Below, piece by piece: positions 57,341 through 64,000 of a DNA stretch of 64,000 nucleotides (positions within the stretch are counted from its first letter, which is position 1; every line of letters begins with the position of its first letter). The notes under the pieces are model-generated. The model saw only the letters and a list, made by a program, of their open reading frames with translations. It searched no databases and was not told where the DNA came from. A program made the translations under genes and the position numbers. Source of the stretch: Microlunatus endophyticus (GTDB lineage Bacteria > Actinomycetota > Actinomycetes > Propionibacteriales > Propionibacteriaceae); contig NZ_BMMZ01000008.1 of NCBI RefSeq assembly GCF_014646195.1, positions 124,001 to 188,000 on the forward strand, read 5' to 3'.

Positions 57341-58954
57341 TCAGCCCACGGTGACGTCCTTGCTGTCCCAGCCGGTGGCGCCGTTCGGTGCCGGCGGCGC
57401 CTGCTGGGACGTCTGGACGCGGCCGTCGGCGTCTGTTGCCCGGACGGTCAGTGTGTGATGTCCGGGCTCGGCGTCCCAGATCCAGACCCACTGCCGCCAG
57501 GTATCGGGCCCCGTGGTCTCGGCGAGCTTGGCGGTCTGCCATGGTTTGTCGTCCACCCGGACCTCGACCCTGCTGATGCCCGTGTGCTGGGCCCACGCGA
57601 CCCCCGCAACCGGGACCTTGCCGGGTTTCACCTGTCCGGTGGGAGTGTCGATCCGCGAGGCGAGCTTGATCGGGCCGCGCGCTGACCAGCCGAGCGGCGT
57701 CCAGTAGCCCTGGTCGCCGGCATAGGTGGTCACCTTGAGCGAGTGGATCCACTTGGTGGCCGAGACATAGCCGTACAGGCCGGGCACCACCATCCTGGCC
57801 GGGAAGCCATGCTCGGCCGGGAGCGGTTGGCCGTTCATCCCGACGGCGATGATCGCCTCCCGGTGGGGATCGGTGAGGGCGTCCAACGGCGTACCGGCGG
57901 TGAAACCGTCCACGCTGGCCGACAGCACCATGTCCGCGTCGGCGCGTGGCACCGCACGTTTGAGCAGTTCGCGGACCGGATACCCCAGCCAGCGGGCGTT
58001 GCCCGCCAGACCGCCGCCAACCTCGTTGGACACGCAGGTCAGCGTCACGTAGTGCTCAGTCAGCGGCAGTGCCAGCAGTTCCTTCCAGGAGATCGTGACC
58101 TCGTGCTCGACCAGTCCGGTGATCGTCAGCGACCAGGTGTCGGGATCGACGATCGGGACCTGGAAGGCGGTGTCGATCCGGTAGAAGACGCCGTTGCCGG
58201 TCACGTACGGCGTCAGCCCGTCGAGCTTGAGATCCGCCCCGGCCGGCACCGGCGGCGCCGGAGTTGCCGGTTTCGGCAACGTCACCAGCGATCGGGCCTT
58301 CAGCGCCATCGACTTGCCGCCCGCAGCCGCCCGGGTCGCCGTCCCGACCACGATCGAGGCGGCCCCGATCGCCACACTGGTGATCATGAAATTCCGCCGG
58401 GCCTCTCGGACCTGCGCCCTCGGACGGGGAGCGCGCAGGAAGACCGAGGGTTCGGCCCAGTAGCGCAGCCTGCCGATCAGCAGCCGCAGCAGCGGATAGC
58501 AGACCCCGACGGTGCCGATGATCGCCGGCGGGAACGCATCGAAACCTGCGTCCTGCCGGGTGGCTATCGCGACCACCGCCAGCACGCACAGGACGGCCGG
58601 CCCGATCGCCCCGGCCCAGCGGCGGCCGTACTCCAGCCGCCCGGACAGTCCGGTGATCGCCAGCGCCAGCAATGCCACGATGATCAACAGCACCGGCTTG
58701 TCGGCGAACCGCAGGGTGTCCTTGCCGAAGTTGATCAGTCCGCTGGGAAACAGCCCGAGCAGGAATTCGCTGACCGCGCTGACCGGGTCGCCCAGCGGTG
58801 TCAGCAGCCACGCGATCACCTGCGTCGATGCCAGTCCCGCGAGGCCGGCGACGACGCCGGCCAGCCAGGCCCAGCCGGCGTGCCTGTTGCTCGCGCTGTG
58901 GTCCCCGTCCGTGGGACTGGTGACGCCACTCCCGCGGGAGGCCGTGAGTGCCAT
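57341..58954 (-). CDS. membrane-anchored molybdopterin-dependent oxidoreductase (sulfite oxidase family)
   Basis: A 537-residue protein. Four to five membrane helices fill residues about 25-175 (WAWLAGVVAGLAGLASTQVI, PVLLIIVALLALAITGLSG), plus one at about 200 (FMITSVAIGAASIVVGTATR). The sulfite-oxidase fold follows: the molybdenum ligand Cys is in HYVTLTCVSNEVGGGLAGNA, then RWLGYPVRELLKRA, HGFPARMVVPGLYGYVSATK and a C-terminal Mo-co dimerisation domain (RVEVRVDDKPWQTAKLAET). The catalytic part should face outside. I start at the ATG at 58954. The physiological substrate is unknown. It is divergent from the AlkB gene. Confidence 0.92.
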   Translation of the reverse strand: MALTASRGSGVTSPTDGDHSASNRHAGWAWLAGVVAGLAGLASTQVIAWLLTPLGDPVSAVSEFLLGLFPSGLINFGKDTLRFADKPVLLIIVALLALAITGLSGRLEYGRRWAGAIGPAVLCVLAVVAIATRQDAGFDAFPPAIIGTVGVCYPLLRLLIGRLRYWAEPSVFLRAPRPRAQVREARRNFMITSVAIGAASIVVGTATRAAAGGKSMALKARSLVTLPKPATPAPPVPAGADLKLDGLTPYVTGNGVFYRIDTAFQVPIVDPDTWSLTITGLVEHEVTISWKELLALPLTEHYVTLTCVSNEVGGGLAGNARWLGYPVRELLKRAVPRADADMVLSASVDGFTAGTPLDALTDPHREAIIAVGMNGQPLPAEHGFPARMVVPGLYGYVSATKWIHSLKVTTYAGDQGYWTPLGWSARGPIKLASRIDTPTGQVKPGKVPVAGVAWAQHTGISRVEVRVDDKPWQTAKLAETTGPDTWRQWVWIWDAEPGHHTLTVRATDADGRVQTSQQAPPAPNGATGWDSKDVTVG

Positions 58955-59049
58955 TTCTTCATGGTCCTCCCGAGCCCGAGCGGATCCAACAGCGGGACCC
59001 ATCCGTATGCGATCTGTAATCACCCGATCCACACGCAGCAGCCGCCCAG

Positions 59050-59055
59050 TAGGGT
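59050..59055 (+). promoter_or_regulatory. -10 hexamer of leaderless alkB-like gene
   Basis: TAGGGT lies six bases before the GTG at 59062 and there is no ribosome binding site. Confidence 0.5.
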
Positions 59056-59061
59056 TGTCCG

Positions 59062-59619
59062 GTGACCAGACTTCCGGAGTGTTTCCGCTATTTTCCGGCC
59101 TGGGTCGACGCACCGGATCAGCTGTTCGCCGAACTGGTGGACGGTCTGGACTGGGAACAGAAGGACATCACCATCGCCGGCCGGACCACCCCGACACCTC
59201 GGTTGACCTGCTGGATGGGCGATGCCGCCTACACCTACTCGGGGGTCCGCAACGAGCCCAGACCGTTGCCGCCGGTTCTGGCCCGGCTGCAGGACCGGAT
59301 CTCGGCCGAGTCCGGGGCGGCGTACAACTCCTGTCTGGCCAATCTCTACCGTGACGGCTCGGACTCCATCGGCTATCACAGCGACAACGAGCGCGAGCTG
59401 GGCGATCGGCCGACGATCGCTTCGGTCAGCCTGGGTAGCCGGCGGACATTCCACGTCAAGCAGGCGGCCTCGGGCCAGCGGTGGGCATTCGAGCTGGGCG
59501 AGGGCGATCTGTTGATCATGGCCGGCGATTCGCAATCGGGCTATCGGCACAGCGTGCCCAAGACCGTACGCCCTGTGGGGCCGCGGCTGAATCTCACCTT
59601 CCGGCAGTTCTTCGCCTGA
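59062..59619 (+). CDS. AlkB family 2-oxoglutarate/Fe(II)-dependent DNA repair dioxygenase
   Basis: A 185-residue dioxygenase. The iron ligands are His106 and Asp108 (SIGYHSDNE) and His163 (GYRHSVPK). The 2-oxoglutarate Arg pair is in PRLNLTFRQFF, and CLANLYRDGSDSIGYHSD plus SLGSRRTFHVK complete the AlkB pattern. It removes methyl groups from alkylated bases in DNA or RNA. The GTG at 59062 is supported by the TAGGGT hexamer. It is followed 45 bases later by the GH3 gene, which has its own strong ribosome binding site. Confidence 0.94.
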   Translation: MTRLPECFRYFPAWVDAPDQLFAELVDGLDWEQKDITIAGRTTPTPRLTCWMGDAAYTYSGVRNEPRPLPPVLARLQDRISAESGAAYNSCLANLYRDGSDSIGYHSDNERELGDRPTIASVSLGSRRTFHVKQAASGQRWAFELGEGDLLIMAGDSQSGYRHSVPKTVRPVGPRLNLTFRQFFA

Positions 59620-59663
59620 TCAGTGGCAGGATGCCGACTGCAACCGATCAAGGAGGATCACCC

Positions 59664-61937
59664 GTGGCAGACAATGAGGCGGCAAACAATGAGGCAGTCA
59701 TTGCCGAGTTGACCTTGGACGAGAAGGCCGCGCTCTCGATCGGCGGGGACATCTGGCACACCGCCGGCATCGACCGTCTGGGCATCGAGCCGATCATGGT
59801 CTCCGACGGCCCGCACGGCTTGCGGGCCCAGTTCGACACCGGTGACCATGTCGGGATCGGTGACAGCGTGCCGGCCACGTGCTTCCCGACGGCCTCGGCA
59901 TTGGCCTCGTCCTGGAATCCTGATCTTGCCCGCCGGGTCGGTGAGGCGATCGGTCGGGAAGCGCTGCGGTGGCAGGTCTCCGTGGTCCTCGGACCGGGCG
60001 TGAACATGAAGCGTTCGCCGCTGTGCGGTCGCAACTTCGAATACCTGTCGGAGGATCCCCTGCTGGCCGGGGTGCTGGCCGCCGCGCTGGTGCAGGGGAT
60101 CCAGGGCCAGGGTGTCGGCACCTCGCTGAAGCACTTCGCGGCGAACAACCAGGAGACCGACCGGATGCGGGTCAGCGCCGAGATCGACCAGCGCACCCTG
60201 CGGGAGATCTACCTTCCGGCCTTCGAACGCGTTGTCAAAGAAGCTGCACCGTGGACGGTGATGTGCTCCTACAACAAGATCAACGGGACGTACGCCTCCG
60301 AGCACCGCTGGCTGCTCACCGATCTGCTCCGCGGCGAGTGGGGATTCGAGGGGTTGGTCGTGTCGGACTGGGGTGCGGTCCATGATCGTCCGGTCTCGCT
60401 GACCGCAGGGCTGGATCTGGAGATGCCGCCTGTGAAGGGCCGCAGTGATGTCGCCGTTGTGGAGGCCGTACGCTCCGGGGCGCTGGCGGAGGCTGACCTC
60501 GACCGCACCGTGGGCCGCCTGCTCGATCTGGTGGCGAAGTCCCGGTCGGCGCGTGCGGCCGAGCATGGTTTCGACGAGGCCGAACACCACAGCCTGGCCC
60601 GGCAGGCGGCCGCGGAATCAGCGGTGCTGCTGAAGAATGACGGCGATCTGTTGCCGATCGGCCCCGGCGTCCGGCGGATCCTGGTGATCGGCGAATTCGC
60701 CCGCACCCCGCGATTCCAGGGCGCCGGATCCTCACAGGTCAACCCGACCAGGACCGACGTGCCGCTCACCGAGCTGACTGCTCTGGTCGGCGACCAGGTG
60801 AGCGTCGACTTCGCACCCGGCTTCAGCCTCGACGATGCGACCGCCGACGAGGGGCTGCGCAACGAGGCCGTGGCCGCCGCCGAAGCGGCCGACGTGATCA
60901 TCGCCTTCCTCGGCCTGCCGGCTGCTTCGGAATCCGAGGGTTTCGACCGGACCGACATCGAGCTGCCCGGCAATCAACGCGCACTGCTGCAGGACCTGGG
61001 TGATCATCGGGACAAGATCGCCGTCGTGCTGGCTAACGGGTCGGCCGTCGCAACTTCGACCTGGCAGCAGAATGCGGCGGCGATTCTGGAGTGCTGGTTG
61101 TCGGGACAGGCCGCCGGTGGTGCGGCCGCGGACCTTCTGGTCGGCGCGGTCAATCCGTCCGGGAAGCTGGCTGAGACCATTCCGGTCCGGCTGCAGGACA
61201 ACAGCTCCTATCTGAATTTCCCCGGCGGGGACGGCATCGTCCGCTACGGCGAGGGCGTCTTCATCGGCTACCGCGGCTACGACGCCTCGGGGCTGGAGGT
61301 GAGTTTTCCCTTCGGTCACGGGCTTTCCTACACGTCGTTCGAGATCTCCGAGCCGTCGGTGACGGTTGCCGGCAGCGTCGCCGGCGGTGATCTTGCGGTG
61401 ACGGTGACGGCCTCGGTGACCAACACCGGTGACCGTGCCGGTGCCGAGGTCGTCCAGGTCTACGTCGGCGATCCGGCGTCGATCGTGCCGCGGCCGGTCC
61501 GCGAGCTCAAAGGCTTCACCAAGATCGAATTGCAGCCCGGCCAGACCGAAGAGGTCACTGTCACGCTCGACGAGCGTGCCTTCGCCTTCTGGTCGGAGCG
61601 GCTCGATCGCTGGGCGGTCGAGGCCGGTGACTTCATGATCAGCGTCGGGGCGTCGTCGCGCGATCTTGCCGGCAGCACGGCGATCACCCTCGATGCGCCG
61701 TCGGTGACCGGCCCGATCACCCGGGACTCGACGATGTCGGAGTTGCTGGCCGACCCGGCCGCTGCGGTTCTGCTGACCGCCGACCCGCGGGTGGCCGGCG
61801 CGTTGGCGGCAATGGATGAGCCGATGCGGGCGATGTTCGGCGACATGCCGGCCTCGACGGTCGCAGGCTTCGGCTTCCTCGGCTTCGACACCACAGCACT
61901 GGATGCAATGATCGACAAGCTGAATCTCCAGAGCTGA
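59664..61937 (+). CDS. glycoside hydrolase family 3 beta-glucosidase
   Basis: A 757-residue enzyme. The GH3 N-terminal barrel (residues about 15-310) has MVSDGPHGLR, SVVLGPGVNMKRSPLCGRNF, TSLKHFAANNQETDR and nucleophile Asp235 in LVVSDWGAVHD. The C-terminal alpha/beta sandwich (about 330-560) and a fibronectin-like domain (about 580-670, VVQVYVGDPASIVPRPVREL) follow, and a small helical tail with MFGDMP is typical of actinobacterial members. There is no signal peptide, so it hydrolyses imported oligosaccharides. The GTG start has AAGGAGG at ideal spacing. It is followed by tandem repeats and a co-directional epimerase gene. Confidence 0.95.
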   Translation: MADNEAANNEAVIAELTLDEKAALSIGGDIWHTAGIDRLGIEPIMVSDGPHGLRAQFDTGDHVGIGDSVPATCFPTASALASSWNPDLARRVGEAIGREALRWQVSVVLGPGVNMKRSPLCGRNFEYLSEDPLLAGVLAAALVQGIQGQGVGTSLKHFAANNQETDRMRVSAEIDQRTLREIYLPAFERVVKEAAPWTVMCSYNKINGTYASEHRWLLTDLLRGEWGFEGLVVSDWGAVHDRPVSLTAGLDLEMPPVKGRSDVAVVEAVRSGALAEADLDRTVGRLLDLVAKSRSARAAEHGFDEAEHHSLARQAAAESAVLLKNDGDLLPIGPGVRRILVIGEFARTPRFQGAGSSQVNPTRTDVPLTELTALVGDQVSVDFAPGFSLDDATADEGLRNEAVAAAEAADVIIAFLGLPAASESEGFDRTDIELPGNQRALLQDLGDHRDKIAVVLANGSAVATSTWQQNAAAILECWLSGQAAGGAAADLLVGAVNPSGKLAETIPVRLQDNSSYLNFPGGDGIVRYGEGVFIGYRGYDASGLEVSFPFGHGLSYTSFEISEPSVTVAGSVAGGDLAVTVTASVTNTGDRAGAEVVQVYVGDPASIVPRPVRELKGFTKIELQPGQTEEVTVTLDERAFAFWSERLDRWAVEAGDFMISVGASSRDLAGSTAITLDAPSVTGPITRDSTMSELLADPAAAVLLTADPRVAGALAAMDEPMRAMFGDMPASTVAGFGFLGFDTTALDAMIDKLNLQS

Positions 61938-61974
61938 ACCCCAGAACTGAATCTGCAGAACCGAATCCCGAGAA
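61920..61974 (+). repeat. four imperfect 13-14 base tandem repeats spanning the GH3 stop codon
   Basis: CTGAATCTCCAGAG, CTGAACCCCAGAA, CTGAATCTGCAGAA and CCGAATCCCGAGAA follow each other. The first is coding (LNLQ), the TGA is at the start of the second, and the last leads into the ribosome binding site of the next gene. Confidence 0.7.
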
Positions 61975-61982
61975 GGAGTCTG

Positions 61983-62879
61983 ATGTCTGAGCCTCACCCC
62001 CTGGCCGGCAAGCGGATCCTGGTGACAGGAGCCGAAGGCAACATCGGGAGCGCGGTCTGCGAACGGCTGGCCGGCCACGGTGCGGTGATCACCGGCCTGT
62101 CGCTGGTGACAGCGGCCGAGGCCGGACGGGATGAGCCGCCGATGGACCGGGTCCTGCACGGCGACACCACCGATGTCGACACCGTCGGCGACGCCCTCGA
62201 GGGGGTCGAGTTGGTGGTGCACTTGGCGGCCATCCCCAGCCCGGGCGGACATCCGCCGTACACGGTCTTCCGGACCAATGTGAATTCGACCTTCAACGTG
62301 TTGTCCCAGGCCGCCGAGCGGGGCATCCGAAGGGCCGTCTTCGCCAGCAGTATCAACCACACCGGGCTGCCGTTCAACTCCCACGACGTGCTGCCGGCGT
62401 ATTACCCGATCGACACCTCGCTGCCGTCGGACCTGGACGACGGCTACGCGCTGAGCAAGTACGTGGACGAGATCAGCGCCAGGATGATCCACCGGCACTG
62501 GGGGCTGGATTCGATCGGGTTCCGCTTCCCGTTCGTCGGCCCGGTCGAGCGGATCCACCACCACGCGGAGAATTCGGCGAAGAATCCGACCCACGGCGCG
62601 CGCGAGGGCTGGTCGTATCTGGACGTCCGGGACGCGGCCCTGGCTGTCGAGCTGGCGTTGACCGTCCCGTTGGCCGGGTCGGTACCGGTCTATGTCGCTG
62701 CGGACACGACGCTGCAGCCGTACGCGACCGACGAGCTTCTGGATCGGTACGCCCCCGGGGTGTTGCGTAACCGTCGGTTCGTCGGCCGGGAGGTGCCGCT
62801 GGATCTGACCCGGGCCAGGGAACTACTGGGCTTCCGGGCCGAGCACCAGTTGGACCTGCCGACGCTCCCGCTGCCCTGA
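61983..62879 (+). CDS. NAD-dependent epimerase/dehydratase family protein
   Basis: A 298-residue extended SDR. ILVTGAEGNIGSAVCERL is the cofactor loop, VELVVHLAAIPSP the strand-4 motif, and FASSINHTG with GYALSKYVDE gives the catalytic Ser/Thr and the Tyr-x-x-x-Lys pair. The C-terminal half (RFPFVGPVERIHHH, DVRDAALAVELAL) binds the sugar. It resembles uronate dehydrogenases and sugar epimerases. AAGGAG lies before the ATG. The stop overlaps the next start by one base, so translation is coupled. Confidence 0.92.
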   Translation: MSEPHPLAGKRILVTGAEGNIGSAVCERLAGHGAVITGLSLVTAAEAGRDEPPMDRVLHGDTTDVDTVGDALEGVELVVHLAAIPSPGGHPPYTVFRTNVNSTFNVLSQAAERGIRRAVFASSINHTGLPFNSHDVLPAYYPIDTSLPSDLDDGYALSKYVDEISARMIHRHWGLDSIGFRFPFVGPVERIHHHAENSAKNPTHGAREGWSYLDVRDAALAVELALTVPLAGSVPVYVAADTTLQPYATDELLDRYAPGVLRNRRFVGREVPLDLTRARELLGFRAEHQLDLPTLPLP

Positions 62880-64000
62880 TGGCCGATCTCCCCGGCTACA
62901 TCTGCCCGCGGGACGGCCGGTCCAGTGCTGTCGCCGAGCTGGCCTGGCGCTGCCCGGACTGCGGATCACCCTGGGATCTGGCATTCACGGCCGCCGGAGT
63001 TGATCATGAGACGCTGCCGGCGCGGGTGTTGTCCCTGTGGCGTTACGCCGAGGCGCTGCCGCTGGCCGATCCGATGATCAGCTTCGGCGAGGGCCGTACG
63101 CCACTGGTCCCGATCACCGGCAGGGTGTCGGTCAAGCTGGATTTCCTGATGCCGACGCTGTCCTTCAAGGACCGTGGCGCGGTGATGCTGCTGGAGGCCG
63201 CTCGTCGCGCCGAACCTGAGCGGGTGATCGCCGACAGCAGTGGCAATGCCGGAACCGCGGTGGCGGCGTACGCGGCCCGCGCCGGCCTGCCCTGCGCGAT
63301 CTTCGTTCCCGCTGCGACGTCGGCCAAGAAGGTCGAACAGGTCAGGGCCCACGGCGCCGAGGTGATGATCATCGACGGCGACCGGGAAGCAACGGCGCGC
63401 GCGGCGAAGCAAGCAGCCGACCGGCCCGGCACCTTCTATGCCAGCCACGTCTACAACCCGTACTTCCTGCACGGCACCAAGACCTATGCCTACGAGATCT
63501 GGGAGGATCTGGGCCGACGGCTGCCGGAGGTGATCGTCGTACCGGCGGGCAACGGCACTCTGGTGCTCGGTGTCGCCCTGGCCGTGGCCGAACTTGTTGA
63601 TCATGGTCTGATCGACCGTACGCCGCCGATCGTCGCGGTCCAGGCCGAGGCGGTGTCCCCGCTGGCGCGGGCCCATGCGGAAGGCCTGGCGGAGGTGTCG
63701 CCGGGTTATGCCACCTCGGCCGAAACGATCACCGAGGGCATCGCGATCGCCGAACCGGCCCGGTCGGCCCAGATCCTGGCCGCGATCCACAACTCCGGCG
63801 GCGACATCGTGACCGTGACCGATTCGGAGGTGCGTGCCGCCCAACGCGATCTCGCCGGGCGCGGTTTCTATGTGGAGGCGACCGCCGCCGCCTGTTGGGC
63901 GGCGGTCCGGCATGCCGAGGCCGAGCCCGATGATCGACTCGGCTGGGCACTGCTTCGCGAGCGGGAGTTGGTCGTGCCACTCTGCGGCGCCGGCCTCAAG
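62879..64000 (+). CDS. threonine synthase-like PLP enzyme (3' end beyond the window)
   Basis: The frame from the ATG at 62879 stays open for 374 codons to the window end. An N-terminal zinc-ribbon (Cys9, Cys25, Cys28 in YICPRDG and WRCPDCG) is followed by ISFGEGRTPLVPI, then PTLSFKDRGAVMLLEAAR with the PLP Lys97, and ADSSGNAGTAVAAYAARAGL binding the phosphate. This is the threonine synthase layout, which makes threonine from O-phosphohomoserine; related fold-type II enzymes with such ribbons act on other substrates, and the sugar-enzyme neighbours leave that open. The ATG overlaps the upstream TGA by one base. Confidence 0.88.
   Translation, partial: MADLPGYICPRDGRSSAVAELAWRCPDCGSPWDLAFTAAGVDHETLPARVLSLWRYAEALPLADPMISFGEGRTPLVPITGRVSVKLDFLMPTLSFKDRGAVMLLEAARRAEPERVIADSSGNAGTAVAAYAARAGLPCAIFVPAATSAKKVEQVRAHGAEVMIIDGDREATARAAKQAADRPGTFYASHVYNPYFLHGTKTYAYEIWEDLGRRLPEVIVVPAGNGTLVLGVALAVAELVDHGLIDRTPPIVAVQAEAVSPLARAHAEGLAEVSPGYATSAETITEGIAIAEPARSAQILAAIHNSGGDIVTVTDSEVRAAQRDLAGRGFYVEATAAACWAAVRHAEAEPDDRLGWALLRERELVVPLCGAGLK

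Noticed and set aside
1..64000. tRNA, rRNA, CRISPR array, transposase, prophage or attachment site
   Set aside because: I looked for characteristic sequences on both strands and found none; a tRNA scan would be needed to exclude tRNAs fully.

Overview
The window is about two-thirds G+C by eye. It is packed with short-gap and overlapping genes, many starting with GTG, and it carries actinobacterial families (ECF sigma factors with SnoaL-like tails, short-Q-loop CydA, WYL, DUF2087 and DUF6069 proteins). This points to a chromosomal segment of an actinomycete. A soil or sludge member of the Propionibacteriales (Microlunatus-like) is my guess, not something the sequence proves. No rRNA, tRNA, CRISPR array, transposase or phage gene was seen.

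Region 1 (1-15.2 kb) holds regulators and small redox enzymes: a truncated epimerase, MarR, an ECF41-type sigma factor divergent from an FMN reductase, two DUF2087 proteins, a TetR/aldo-keto reductase pair with a double operator, a sugar porter, a sodium:solute symporter with its small partner, a GDSL hydrolase, a second SnoaL-tailed sigma factor, LLM, WYL, DinB, SDR and GNAT genes. Region 2 (15.3-24.2 kb) has a secreted S53 protease, two enolase-superfamily dehydratases each beside a paralogous small membrane protein, a decayed transglycosylase, a lipoprotein and an RraA-like aldolase.

Region 3 (24.2-37.3 kb) has an IclR regulator with a clear operator, a MerR-DNA sliding clamp fusion, an ACS-type MFS transporter, an aldehyde dehydrogenase and an SDR. 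With the dehydratase and aldolase these look like a sugar-acid or polyol-acid catabolic cluster. Two TetR systems, a LOG protein and another MFS transporter follow. Region 4 (37.4-43.7 kb) has an L,D-transpeptidase, ilvE, a zinc dehydrogenase, an orphan HExxH protein and a methionine aminopeptidase.

Region 5 (43.7-51.2 kb) is a complete cydABDC operon divergent from a BlaI/M56 pair with an operator array. Region 6 (51.2-64 kb) has a hydroxyacid dehydrogenase, a cation/proton antiporter, MgtC, a tetracycline-resistance-type ribosomal protection GTPase, CsbD, a membrane-bound sulfite-oxidase-like protein, AlkB, a GH3 glucosidase, an epimerase and a threonine-synthase-like gene cut by the window end.

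Three features recur. Fourteen genes have a TAnnnT hexamer 6-7 nt before the start codon, which implies leaderless mRNAs. Four genes are broken (nonsense codon, frameshift or internal deletion). Dispersed CTTCGACAGGCTCAG-type repeats and stop-codon-spanning tandem duplications reshape gene ends. The most unusual single gene is the MerR-sliding clamp fusion at 25098-26231.
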